The notes under the pieces are model-generated. The model was not told where the DNA came from. It ran no database searches and saw only the letters and a list, made by a program, of their open reading frames with translations. A DNA stretch of 64,000 bases from NCBI RefSeq assembly GCF_022581195.2, contig NC_061462.1:10974001-11038000 (forward strand), in the 5' to 3' direction. The position numbers were made by a program, and so were the translations under genes. How positions within the stretch are numbered: position 1 is the first letter of the stretch; the number at the start of each line of letters is the position of its first letter. Of this stretch, positions 21,911-34,034 are shown in pieces. This DNA is from Helicoverpa zea. Lineage: Eukaryota > Arthropoda > Insecta > Lepidoptera > Noctuidae.

Positions 21911-24784
21911 ATGCATGATAAATATTTAAAAGTTGGTTTGTTAAACGTGGGTTCCCTCGGTACGAAGCACGATGACTTTGTGGCGTCAGTGGTAAGTCAT
22001 TCATTCGATATAGTCGCAGTCAATGAGACCTGGTTACGAGCGGGCGAGGAGGGTCGCGCGCCCACGGTGCCGGGCTACCGTCTGCGTCACACGCCGCGAC
22101 CTGCGACTGTGCGCGGGGGTCGTGGCGGTGGTGTGGGTTTTTACCTTAAGCGCGGTCTGACTGTCCGCGCCTGTTCTACACCAACTGACCCCAGATATGA
22201 GTCTATCGAACAAATGTGGATTACCCTGTCTTTGAATGGAGTCAAACTCGCTATAGGAACAGCGTATCGTCCCCCTCGCTCTGATTTGGACCTCTTCTTA
22301 GATTCAATTACCGACACCATCAGTTCACTAGCAAAATGTGACCACTATATACTGCTTGGCGATTTTAATGTTAATATGTTGATCACCAGTTGCCAAACTC
22401 GGAAAGTCAGTGAATTTTTAAATTGCCTGAACCTTAAGCAATTAGTTGACTCCCCCACCCATTTCACGGATCATAGTCAGACGCTAATCGACCTTGTTTG
22501 CACTACCATAAACAACATATCTGTCTGTGTTGAACCATTCGGTTCAATACATGGTCACGCATTGGTAAATTGCACACTTAATATAAAGCGTAGTAAGTAT
22601 AAACCTCACACGGTGGCTTTCAGACCAATTTCAAAAATTAATATGGAAAGTTTTGATGATTGCTTGGCGCGTATAAACTGGGAAATCATTCGTGACTTAT
22701 CAAATGTAAATGACATGGTCGATGCACTGAACCGGAATGTCGTGTCTGTTTTCGATGAGTATGCTCCAGTCAAGACTTGCTTGATCAAAGACCACTCATA
22801 CCCATGGATAACAGATACGATAAAGTTCATGATGCATCTGCGTAATGAGGCCCTCGCCAAGTATCGTACAACTAAGTCGGAATCAAAGAAGGTATATTAC
22901 AAACAATTAAAATCACTCGTGTCCAGTTCCTTATTTTATGAAAAAGTTGCATATTTTAAACAAAACATAAATAACAAAATTAACGACCCAAAAACACTAT
23001 GGAAAAATTTGAAAAGTACTATATTGCCACCTAAACCACTCAATGACCTTCCAGTTCACTTTAGAGACCCTGATCAAATAAATTTAAATTTTTTGAATGT
23101 TCCTGGTAATCCAAACTTAAATGCAACTGTAAGTACCTTCTTTGAATGTCACCGCTTTAGTGATGCGAGTTTCTCACTACACCCGGTGAGTACCGAACAG
23201 GTTTTGCGATATTTTGGTCAGTTGAAATCGAATGCCGAGGGTTGTGACGGAATAACACTTGACATGCTTAAACTGACATTTCCGCATACAATAGAAGTTA
23301 TCACAGATATTGTTAATAAGTCGATTGCCTCTGCAACGTTCCCTGACATCTGGAAAATTGCTTGTGTTAGACCCCTCCCAAAAATAAACAACCCGACGGA
23401 ACTCAAAGATCTCAGGCCCATAAGCATATTGCCATGCCTATCCAAAATTGCTGAAAAAGCAATCTTTCAGCAGCTGTCGCAGTATTTGGATGCAAACAAT
23501 ATGCTTCCGGAGTTGCAGTCAGGCTTTCGTAAGCAACGTGGCACTTCGACCGCTCTGCTGGATGTGACGGATAACATCCTATCTGCACAGGACAAGGGCA
23601 TGTGCACAATTCTGGTTTTGCTAGATTTTTCGCGTGCCTTTGACTGCATTAATATTGAGTTGCTTCTTAGCAAACTAAAGTATTACGGATTTGACGATAA
23701 TGCAATAAAATTGTTTAGGAGCTATCTTAGCAATCGGCAGCAGCGTGTTGAAGTGCGACTGAGCAATGGGTCAACCCTGACCTCGTCACTTACTCCCGTC
23801 AATAGAGGAGTTCCGCAGGGCTCAATACTGGGCCCCCTGATCTTCATTTTATACTGTGCTGACATCGTAAACTCGCTGGAGCGGTGTAGGTATCACATTT
23901 ACGCTGATGATGTACAAGTTTACGTCTCGTTTGTTCCTGGCGAACATTTAAACGCTCTGAGAGATTTGAACGAAGACCTTAATAGGATAGCAAGTTGGGC
24001 AGAGGTCAACGGCTTGGTACTTAATCCCGCCAAAACTAAGTACATGATATTTGGTACAAAATGTCAGATTAGTGCCCTGCCGTCTACAATAGACGTTGTA
24101 CTCATGGGTGAGTCGGTTGACCGAGTTAATGAAGCACGTAATCTGGGTCTGACCATGGATGCGGAGTTGAGGTATGAGGCACACGTGGCAAAGTCGGTGC
24201 GCACGTGTTTCTACCGGCTTAAAATCCTTTATAAAATAAGGCCTTTTTTGTCGGAGGAATTGCGTGTGCAGCTGGTTGAGTCACTTGTGCTTTCTAACCT
24301 TAACTATGCAGACACTGTTTACGGTCCTCGATTGCTGGCACGAACGGAACGCCTGATCCAGAGAGTGCAAAATGCCTGCGCCAGATTCTGCTTCAAAATA
24401 CCACCAAGAACTCACGTCACTCCCTTTATCAATGAACACTCCATCCTTAAGATGAAGTCGCGCCGCAAGTTGCACTTGGCTTGCCTACTCTTTGGGGTTA
24501 CAAAGTACAAAGAGCCATCCTATTTGTATAATAAACTCAGCTTTATTGCTACTAAGAGAGATCGCCCGGTACGACAATGCTCACAGCAACTCTCCACGGA
24601 ACCGCACAGCACTGCGGCCTTCAGAGGCAGTTTTAGGTACGCTGCTACTAAATGCTGGAACAATATTCCCCCGCCAATAAGAAATCTCAAAACACTTGGT
24701 ACCTTTAGAACACACTTACGAAAGTTCCTTATTACATCACAAAAAAAACTAGGTATGACGATTTCAAATACCTCCATAATCTAG
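21911..24784 (+). CDS. LINE ORF2: AP-type endonuclease and reverse transcriptase
   Basis: 957 codons without interruption. The N-terminal endonuclease shows VGLLNVGSL, DIVAVNETWL near residue 37, YRPPRSDLD near 118 and GDFNVN at 150. The reverse transcriptase shows LRPISILPCLSKIAEKAIF near 500, SGFRKQRGTSTAL near 537, VLLDFSRAFDCI near 570, GVPQGSILGPLIF near 635 and the catalytic YADD at 664. The protein would nick target DNA and copy LINE RNA at the nick. ATG at 21911 overlaps the end of a preceding open frame by 8 bases. All catalytic blocks appear intact, so activity is possible. Confidence 0.96.
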   Translation: MHDKYLKVGLLNVGSLGTKHDDFVASVVSHSFDIVAVNETWLRAGEEGRAPTVPGYRLRHTPRPATVRGGRGGGVGFYLKRGLTVRACSTPTDPRYESIEQMWITLSLNGVKLAIGTAYRPPRSDLDLFLDSITDTISSLAKCDHYILLGDFNVNMLITSCQTRKVSEFLNCLNLKQLVDSPTHFTDHSQTLIDLVCTTINNISVCVEPFGSIHGHALVNCTLNIKRSKYKPHTVAFRPISKINMESFDDCLARINWEIIRDLSNVNDMVDALNRNVVSVFDEYAPVKTCLIKDHSYPWITDTIKFMMHLRNEALAKYRTTKSESKKVYYKQLKSLVSSSLFYEKVAYFKQNINNKINDPKTLWKNLKSTILPPKPLNDLPVHFRDPDQINLNFLNVPGNPNLNATVSTFFECHRFSDASFSLHPVSTEQVLRYFGQLKSNAEGCDGITLDMLKLTFPHTIEVITDIVNKSIASATFPDIWKIACVRPLPKINNPTELKDLRPISILPCLSKIAEKAIFQQLSQYLDANNMLPELQSGFRKQRGTSTALLDVTDNILSAQDKGMCTILVLLDFSRAFDCINIELLLSKLKYYGFDDNAIKLFRSYLSNRQQRVEVRLSNGSTLTSSLTPVNRGVPQGSILGPLIFILYCADIVNSLERCRYHIYADDVQVYVSFVPGEHLNALRDLNEDLNRIASWAEVNGLVLNPAKTKYMIFGTKCQISALPSTIDVVLMGESVDRVNEARNLGLTMDAELRYEAHVAKSVRTCFYRLKILYKIRPFLSEELRVQLVESLVLSNLNYADTVYGPRLLARTERLIQRVQNACARFCFKIPPRTHVTPFINEHSILKMKSRRKLHLACLLFGVTKYKEPSYLYNKLSFIATKRDRPVRQCSQQLSTEPHSTAAFRGSFRYAATKCWNNIPPPIRNLKTLGTFRTHLRKFLITSQKKLGMTISNTSII

Positions 24785-25233
24785 CGGTAGCAGGTACCTG
24801 CCGTGATGCTGTTTCGTTGCCGTGTTCCGGCTGACTTGTAGTCTGACAAAACTAGTACTGGCAGATTGCATAATTACACATTTTTGCACTTCATTATTAA
24901 TCATACATAGTTCATATTCAAACACAACACACACAGAACATAAAACACTTATTTCAAATACACACAGCACACACCAATCATCTACTCGACGTCCGTGCGT
25001 CATTTTCGGGATCCAGCAGAATACCAGCGTCAGGTATTCTACCTGACACATGCTGAGCTGGACTCCCATTCGGTGCAAGCGTAAGACACTGCACCACGCC
25101 GTTAATTTTTGTATTTTATGTTTGTCTTTCTACCCACTTCTTGTTTTGTTTTATTTCTTATTGTGTATCTTTATGGTGTCTTGTCGTTTGTCTGAATAAA
25201 TGTTATATCTATCTATCTATCTATCTATCTATC

Positions 25234-25287
25234 TTGGGCACGCTCCCAGTTGACAGCGATGGGCACGAATTTTTTGACGCTTTTTAG
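25234..25287 (+). mobile_element. Displaced 3' end of RLE-element copy 3
   Basis: Reads GTLPVDSDGHEFFDAF then stop, continuing the frame interrupted at 20632. It matches GTLPVGSDEEEFFDAIF at the end of copy 1 and shows that the LINE inserted into a pre-existing element. Confidence 0.85.
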
Positions 25288-26023
25288 TTGTTTGTTTTAC
25301 TAGGATAGTTTTTGATTTTTATTGTAAATATGTATTGTAAATAACAGCAAAATAATACTAATTTATTTATTTATATAATATCTCTTTTTCATAATGCTCC
25401 AAAGAAATAGTAAAATAAGGCAAAAGTAATAATAATATAACGATGAGAAAATAAGGCCTAACCTCGGCCATTTGGATTAAAACTTTATACAATAATAATC
25501 TATTTCAAAAAGTATCTTATTTAATTAAATAATCACATAAGAACATGAGTCTTTGATTCTGAAGAAAAATCTAACATACAGTTGAAAATTTAATAAATCA
25601 GTTTGGTTCAATTTTCAGACTTAATAGTGTATTATAGTATTATATAACATTACCATGCATTCAAAGAAGTTTATTTACAAGTAAAGAGAAGATTTAAAAT
25701 GTTTTAAAAATATTCCAGAACACAGTTGGTTGGTTATCGAGATATCAAATGACTTCTATAGAATACCATACATATTGGCGGTTCCATACGTATTCGTGGC
25801 GTCACTATTTCACCAGTAGATAGCTCAATCTATCAAATTTCTTCAATAGATTTTCAAGCTTATCACAGTAGTGGAAGGATGTTATGTTTGATTCGTAAAA
25901 TTTGACAGATTCGGGTAGCTTATCCTGCTGGCATCTGAGTATGGCAACGATTCATGACGTCACGAACACATGAGTTTCTCCAGATTACTGTGATTAATTT
26001 CAGAACCTTTAATTTACAATTTA
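25288..26023 (-). other. 3' flank and probable 3' UTR of EPG5
   Basis: AT-rich without other coding signal. On the minus strand AATAAA at 25670-25675 lies about 350 bases after the EPG5 stop and is a reasonable polyadenylation signal. Confidence 0.4.
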
Positions 26024-29000
26024 TCAAACACTTACAACATTTGAAGCCATTTCCAATTCACACTGGAAGTACTTCTCATACTTGGGCCACAGTCTGCAAG
26101 CTAAACGGACGAGTTTGTTCAACTGTGGTGCTTCAGCCCAGCTGGTGACGTCATTGTTGGCGCCGAGGGTTGACGCACATGCGCTCTCGTACACTCGTCG
26201 TGTGCTCTCTTCCGGCGTGAGGACGCATAGGGCGTAGCGGCAGAGGATGCGGTGACTGGAATGAAGGAAATACATAATAGTTATAATAGTCTCATGGAAA
26301 CCGCTATGCGCACCCCGATAAACGGTAGTCCATAGCCTACCTCAATACATGGGCTACATAACACTAAAATATTTTTTATATAATTCAGTAGTTCCTGAAA
26401 TAACCGCGATCAAGCAAACATACAAAAAACTCTTCTGCTTTTCTTATGTACTTCTATAGATATTTGTATATTGACAAGGTATTTTTTTCTTTAGTAGAGA
26501 GTATTATTAGAGAGTAATATTGTGTTATTGCAAAGTTTAAATTACTTTAAACATATATGTTCAGGATGCCAAATAACGGTGAAAGAAAACGTCTTCAGAG
26601 AAGATCAAGTTTTTATTTACAAAGTTTCTGTAGAACTTCATTCATGTTTCAGGGCTCTGACTCTTTCTAACAACACCAAATGTTACCCAAATTTAGAGTA
26701 TACTCACAGTGCAGTAGGCCTGTCATGATCAGCATGCATGGTAACAACTCTGAGTATAGACCGGCGCGGCTGCTCCGCCCAGCGCGCCAGCAGCGCCCGC
26801 GCCGCCGCGGAACACTCGCGCATAGCGTCCGATTGCTCGGGTTGGGCTGTGTGGGTGACTGCCATGCGACACGCGTAGCATATCCATACTGCTATTATTG
26901 GTTCGTTGTCCGGGCTGTAAGAAATATTGAAGGATTTATTGATTTTTATGCAAGTAAATGGGAGACTGGCGATAAAATGCATAGGTAAGTTATTTTTTAA
27001 TGCACATAAAATTTTTTGAGTACCTTACATTTAATAGACATACAACCTTTGTAACAAGAAGGATGATCTACGTTCTGCGCTAGTGTGTGTGTGTCGAGCT
27101 ACTTACAAGTGTATATCAGCACTAAGTACAGCGGCGAGCGTCGCCCTCACAGCGGCGGCCGTGTGCGCGTGTGTGAGTGTACACGCATACGCGGCGTGTA
27201 CGCGGCCGCGCTGCGCTAGTGTGTGTGCCTCGCGCCACGGACATGACGCCCAGCGATGCGATACTTCACGCCAGCCATATGGTTCTGTGGGTAAGGGACA
27301 TGGGGTGAAGAAAGATGAGCAGAGATGCCGTAAGGCAGGCAGGTCGCCTCCTTCTTCAAAGACAAACAAATAACACAAAATAAGGCAAAACAATCAGTTC
27401 CTTGTGAATACTAAAAAGAGGGATAGTTTTTCCTTTTATTAAACGTCCAACATTATGTATTTTTCTTTATATACTAGCAATACATTGTTACAATCTCATG
27501 TGATCTTACCATTACACAGCAACAGTGCCTTAACAGCTGCTTCTGCAAGTGTAGCAAAATATTCGAAGACCGTAAGCGCCGCTACCGCTGACACGCATGC
27601 GCGGACCAGCCGCGTCGGACCGTCTGTCACCCATGTTACCCAAACCTGCAATATAGTTAGTATATAGTTTTAAATTAGGTGTTATTGTTATCAAGTTTAA
27701 TAGTGCTTTCATACCGACAGTTTTTTATCGCACGTAGGAAAATCGAGCGTATGTAATGCGCGCGGACATAGGTATTACGAGCGACATATTCTGTCATATC
27801 ATGGGGGTGGATTGCAAATAGCCAGGCCGCCTGAAGAGGCCGCCATATTGGATTTGTAATGACGTTATTTAGCTAGTCATGTATTTGTCATCAGAACTTT
27901 GAGTGTGTGCAAAATTTCACCCTAATCGAAGGCAAATTAAGATTCCAAGATTTTCTTACATACATAGTTACATGTGAAATTAATATAAGCGTGTTAAAAA
28001 GAGCTGAAAATGTGCTAGTGTGAAAACGCTGTAATTGTGATTTTAGTAAAATGCTTACCGGCAAAGCAGCAGCTGCGGCTGGCTCGATGCACATTATGAC
28101 TACTGCACGACTGAGTAATTCTTCTATTTCTCCTTGCGTTTCGTCCAAGTATACAGCTGCAAAAAACATCCCAATTTATATTTAACAAAATGTGGCTTTG
28201 TGTGTGCTGCCGTGTGGCCAGTTCGTTAGAGACACTCCCATGGATTGATCCATGGGAGTGTCTCTAACGAACTGGCCACCTGGGCAGAGAGGGGACGTAG
28301 ACACGGAGGGGGGTAAATAAAACACACAGGTAGGCGTGTAACTGTGCTGCTGCCGCTGCACACACGTCCCACGGCAACAACAAGCGACGCTTATGGTAGC
28401 CGAGCTCATACGCCCGAGAAATGAGCGCGCCTAATGTGGGGCCTAACCCCTATTCTAACGGCGGTCAGTCAGTCATACGCACTGCGCTAGCGTCTCACAC
28501 ACATAACATACCTAGCTCGGTGACAACGCCCAGCACGTGCACGGTGTGCGCGGGCACGTGCGCGGCCAGCGTGGGAGCGCACGCGCCGCGCACCCACTGC
28601 GACACGCCGCGCGCACGCGCAGCACGACACGTGCCTGTCGAGCGTACTGCGCTAGTGTCCGTTACCAGTAGCGAGCATGCTGCCAGGATAAGCCTGTTCA
28701 AAGAAAAAAAACATAAATGCAGTTGAAGAAAACATTCTTGTCGTATATGGCAATATCATCGTCATGGTTACGTTACCTGAACTGTGGAAGATCATGGTAA
28801 GGTACAGCTGGGTTGTGGTGCAGCATGAAGAAGCGGTCGAGAGCTTCGTCAAGCGCGGGCTCGGGGAGACGGCTCCACGGTAACTTACACGCCTCATCTA
28901 ATATCTAGAGAAAAGGGACACGATAACAGATTGCTTTTAGTTTTGCTAATTTTGTGGTTCAATAGGGGTGCAACTATGGAGAACAAAATGACGAGCGGAG

Positions 29001-32000
29001 ATGTAATATTTAAGAATATATTAATAAAATAGCGACGCCAAAATCGGGGGACGAGTAACGCTTTGGAACCGGCCCAATGATTTTTTTTTCAAATCCGTTC
29101 AAGTTAGTGTAGAAAGATTGGCTTTCTACACTGATAGTTTCTGTCTCGCCCACCATACGGTGTACAGTGACTTCGCAGAAGGCGCCTGACCTACCTGCCA
29201 TAAGCCATCTCCGCTCATCTTTCCTTCCTCCACTAGTATTTCCACACTTCGCAGTACCAAATCCTAGAACATGTTACCTGCTGTGAATGCGGCAACATGG
29301 TGCTAGTGAACAGGTACAGCAACTCGGCGAGGCGTGGTGAGATCTGTGTCGCGTCGCAGCCGCGCAGCAGCGTGTCGGCGACTGTACCGCGCCACGCGTT
29401 ACAGCACCACGTTGTGAGCTCCCGGTCTGTGCTGGTTGACATCTGAACAGACAATGAAGGTTAGATGTAGTATTCAACTTGAAAGAATATGTAATGAGAA
29501 AAGACAGTGCCATGACTTTATCATCTCATAACGCACTCGGGAAAGTTAACGCCCAATTGTAAACGAGAAATGAGGACATCTTCCTAACAACGGATTAAAA
29601 TCTAGGAGTCCGTTAATTCTAAAGCTCTTTGTGTGACCACAGTTATTCTTGACCACGATGACGTAAATCTAAGTTCCCGAGTCAGTCCTAGTACTTGACA
29701 AATAAAATGGAATTATGCGTCCTGTAAGTTAAACATTCGGGAAACAAATACCGCGGACTCGTGCTATACATTTTAAACATAACACTCACCTTTGTACGTA
29801 ACTGTGTATTTGTATTAAAATATTTTTGTGTACAGTAAAATTACCAACCTGTAAAGCCTGTTGCAAACACTTCCCGTAGAACCACTGGTGTTCACTCCAT
29901 GGTAATTTCGCCAGTTCAGCAAGCATAGCGGACGCTTGCACACGACTCTCCTGTGCGGCGGTCCCCGCTATACTGGGTGCGGAGACTGAACCCTGGACGC
30001 TTAAGTAGGTTTGGACCGACCACTCGAATATCTGTTGTAGAAGGGGCACTTCCGCACCTGAATAATGTTTAAAGCTATAAGTATTTACTTTACATATTTT
30101 GCAAGTTTTTGGAGATGGTAAGATAGAAATAAATAATAATATGAAATGGCAATTTTGAAATCGAAAAGCCAAAAGAGTGTTTTGCATACGGAAAAAGGTA
30201 GGAGCTGCTTATGAATTATTTTCTTTCCTGTAACCTTAAAATGGGTCATCCATATACAATCGGATCGAATTGGATTAAAGCTTATATTTAAGACTCTAGG
30301 TGATGTAGTCTGTAAAGTTTAAATCATTGTAAATGGGCTTACAATAATGTACCAGGATATTCAGTCAGATATTATATTAGTTTCACTTACCTGGACAATC
30401 CAGCATGACCTGATGAACGTTATCGACGAAGTGCCGCAACATGGGCGTGTACTGCTCGTGGTCCCCGGTGGAGGGCAGTAGCGGGGGCGCGGCGGGGTGC
30501 GGGGATATCCACGGCCCCCACGACTCCTGTAGCGTCGCCCACGCGTACCATGCCACTGGGGACAGAACATTAGGTATCTGGTACTGCGCTGACTTCGAAA
30601 TAAGGACTAGCATCGCCAACAAAATTTATAAATCAAAATGGAGGTTGTTTTAGGCATAAATATGTGTCAATATTGGTGTGTTACTGTAATGTTTAGTTTC
30701 CGTAATATCTTAATAGTCGTTATTTAGCGCCCGACATGCCTCAACATGCCCGTGCGCGCCTCCCACCATGCACGCCCAGCTTGTGACGTCACTACATACC
30801 TCTCTCCGGCTCATAGCTGAGTGCTCTGGCGGCTGCGACTGCTGCTCGCTGCAGCGCGTGCAGCAGGCGCGCGACGTGCGGCGCGTGCGCGGCGTGCGAC
30901 GTGCCGCGCGCGCCCGACATGCCCGTGCGCGCCTCCCACCATGCACGCCCAGCTTGTGACGTCACTACATACCTCTCTCCGGCTCATAGCTGAGTGCTCT
31001 GGCGGCTGCGACTGCTGCTCGCTGCTGCGCGTGCAGCAGGCGCGCGACGTGCGGCGCGTGCGCGGCGTGCGACGTGCCGCGCGCGCCCGACATGCCCGTG
31101 CGCGCCTCCCACCATGCACGCCCAGCTTGTGACGTCACTACATACCTCTCTCCGGCTCATAGCTGAGTGCTCTGGCGGCTGCGACTGCTGCTCGCTGCAG
31201 CGCGTGCAGCAGGCGCGCGACGTGCGGCGCGTGCGCGGCGTGCGACGTGCCGCGCGCGCCCGACATGCCCGTGCGCGCCTCCCACCATGCACGCCCAGCT
31301 TGTGACGTCACTACATACCTCTCTCCGGCTCATAGCTGAGTGCTCTGGCGGCTGCGACTGCTGCTCGCTGCCGCGCGTGCAGCAGGCGCGCGACGTGCGG
31401 CGCGTGCGCGGCGTGCGACGTGCCGCGCGCGCCCGACATGCCCGTGCGCGCCTCCCACCCGGCACGCCCAGCTTGTGACGTCACTACATACCTCTCTCCG
31501 GCTCATAGCTGAGTGCTCTGGCGGCTGCGACTGCTGCTCGCTGCAGCGCGTGCAGCAGGCGCGCGACGTGCGGCGCGTGCGCGGCGTGCGACGTGCCGCG
31601 CGCGCCCGACATGCCCGTGCGCGCCTCCCACCATGACACGCCCAGAGACCGGATCACGTGCCCAAGCTTTGCAAAAAAACAAACTATATTGAGACAGTCA
31701 GTCTTAGTTTAAGGTCAAAATTGCGGGAAGCAGGTTCATCTTTCTGGGAAATATTAACTATTAAGGCCGCAAATTCGGAACGGCGGGGCGTGAATGGACC
31801 GTTTCAGCATGCACGCTACTAATTCTCATTAGAGGGTGCGTGGTCGCGGGGCGTCCAAGTTGACTTATCGGGGGCCCTCATTCAAAAACAAATGACAAAG
31901 AACGTCAAGCTCTCAACAACGCCCCACTGCACACCCCGCTCGAAAGGGACTACAACGGCTTTCGTTTCAACAGCCTAAACTGTTGTCACACATCTCACTA

Positions 32001-34034
32001 TATGAGCGCAAAGCTCTCTCGAGTCCACCACTCCTAGTACATTTTGTCTTTCGAATTAACTTATTGCTATGAATCTATGAGGTGGTGCTTTATATCTCCC
32101 TTGCACAGCCTCTACATTCCTTACACACTTCCTCTTTCAAAATACCACTCCTAATACTCCTAGTACTTCTTACCTGATCGAAGGGCACTCCAGCGGCTTT
32201 CATTTCAACAGCTCTGACCACATGCGTCCAATGTGCAGGGGGCAGCTTATTATTGATAGCCGCTGACACACATCTCACTATATGAGCACAAAGCTCCCTC
32301 GAGTCCACCAGTACTGCGCTATGTACTCCTAGTAGTTCGACTAGCATGGTGTGTTCAGGAGCCGGGGAAGGACCCCAGCGTTGGACGGCGTGAATTAGGG
32401 CCTCAAGCATGTCTCTGCGTTGGGTCGCGTCTGCGGTTTCTGACCAGCGAGTCATTTCGAACTGGGGAAAAAATCCATCACACTACATTTCACGCCAATA
32501 GGGTTGTTTCCTAGTATTCATTTAGTCAAAAATAAATAAATGCACCGAAAGTTTACAAAACTAGAAACACGATAAGCATTTATATTATTATTATATTATT
32601 TATAACTGACCATATATTTTTTTTTTAATTATGAAATTTTAATTTAGAGCCTATGACGTCACGCCATTAAAAACGACGAGAAGAGACCGATGACGTCATC
32701 CTTTCTATATTTGACAATAAAGTATTTGACAGTGACAGATATATAACCCGAAATAACCTCAGAATTAATGTTTTGTTTATTTGCATCTGTGAAGCTCTGT
32801 GTGTTAATTGGATTTAAGTGATACAACTGATAAAGAATTATGGAGAAAGGATTTATGAAAGCTGATAGTTCCAATCTGCCAAGAGTCTACCTCTTATATG
32901 GTCGCTCAATTCTTTGCCAATAACCAAGATTTTTATTCAGCGGAACGTGGATGAACAGTTTATTTGGAGCACTAATAGTCGTATTTCCACAGTCTCGCAC
33001 AACAAAAACCTTGTAGATATTCATTTAATTTAAGTTTTTTGAAACAACATCAAATCTTTTCGAACGCTGACACAAACATAACCTCAATATAAAAAATAAA
33101 CACAAACTTTACGTTTCTTTGCACCGTTTCATTTTACCGCGTAAACAACTCAAAACATTTGAGTTATTTTATTTTTGTGCTTAATGTATAAAAATAATTT
33201 ACATGTATAAAATATTGTAGTTTTAGAAGCTATTTTATAAAAATACATGATTAAAATTAAGAAATCAATTAGTTAGTACGATACTTAGTTTTTTCTCGTC
33301 AGATGTACTTTAATGTAAAGGAATGAACAGTGAGCAGTGACGTCACAGTCACGTGATCTAGCGTTTGCTGAGCAATGTTTTAAGAAAAATAGAAAAAAAA
33401 GTAATACATAAAAAATAAAAAGATTTGAGACGAAAAATGAAAGAGAGGGTGATCTTTAAATTATTTAGAAGCTATCTAAATAGATTTCCGAAAATTGGAA
33501 ACAACCCTATTACCTTAACATTTATAAAGTTGCCCATTTGACGGCTTTTACATGCACGTTTTTAACCGACATTCCAAAAAGAGGAGTCTTCTATTTAAAA
33601 GTCAATGATGGCCGTTTACGGACAAGTGAAGCTTTCGTGTAAACAGTCAAATGGTAACACGGTTCTTATAAGCTTTGCCTTTGTACTTGATTTATATTGA
33701 TCTCATAAACTGTTAAATAAATGGTTCAGAAATGTAAAATTAAGTGACATAAAGGGCTCCCGAAGGAACATAAGTGGGTTCAAACGTGGCACTACTGTCC
33801 TTTCCTATTCGCTACAGTTTAATAGTCACTCACCTTAGACAAATAACTGAACACAGCATGCGAAGGCAGACTAGAAGCCAACAAGGCCGTGTACACCTTA
33901 TGCCAGTCCCCGGGCGCCAATCTTCGCGGCGCTAACAGAGCTCCGCACAATGTTTGCTGCAGCGCGGTGCTGGCGCGCTTACCCCATGTGGAGAGCAGGT
34001 CGGCGGAGAGACGCCCGTCGTGGCATATCCAACG
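26024..34034 (-). CDS. EPG5: EPG5 exons 25-37 (residues 1523-2309)
   Basis: Exons: 33834-34034, 32174-32461, 31492-31666, 30391-30555, 29849-30057, 29278-29442, 28777-28904, 28512-28693, 28059-28156, 27510-27645, 27107-27284, 26708-26914, 26024-26255. Conserved-looking parts: MTRWSETADATQRRDMLEAL (exon 26), ESWGPWISPHP (exon 28), KLPWSEHQWFYGKCLQ (exon 29), LPWSRLPEPALDEAL (exon 31), VTWVTDGPTRLVRACV (exon 34). Exon 27 was given its start at 31666 because a T-rich tract and AG precede it there and the 42 added bases keep the frame. Confidence 0.88.

Larger units (their letters stand above)
20633..25233 (+). mobile_element. 4.6-kb non-LTR retrotransposon (LINE), 5'-truncated in ORF1
   Basis: Contains the 3' part of ORF1, an intervening open frame, a full ORF2 (21911-24784), a 3' UTR and a terminal (TATC)n run at 25205-25233. 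Both junctions are defined because the element splits an RLE-element copy; TCTTG appears on both sides and may be the target duplication. The intact ORF2 suggests a fairly recent insertion. By domain order (endonuclease then reverse transcriptase, no RNase H seen) it belongs in the Jockey/CR1 group; the exact clade cannot be named from memory. Confidence 0.93.

Noticed and set aside
30710..31636. Repeated 98-103-codon open frames on both strands
   Set aside because: They are produced by the 173-bp array; the stop-free frames follow from its GC-rich composition. Only the frame of EPG5 exon 27 is supported by splice sites and phase.
30769..31640. CRISPR-like direct repeats
   Set aside because: Units are contiguous 173-bp copies of exon sequence without unique spacers, in a eukaryotic gene.
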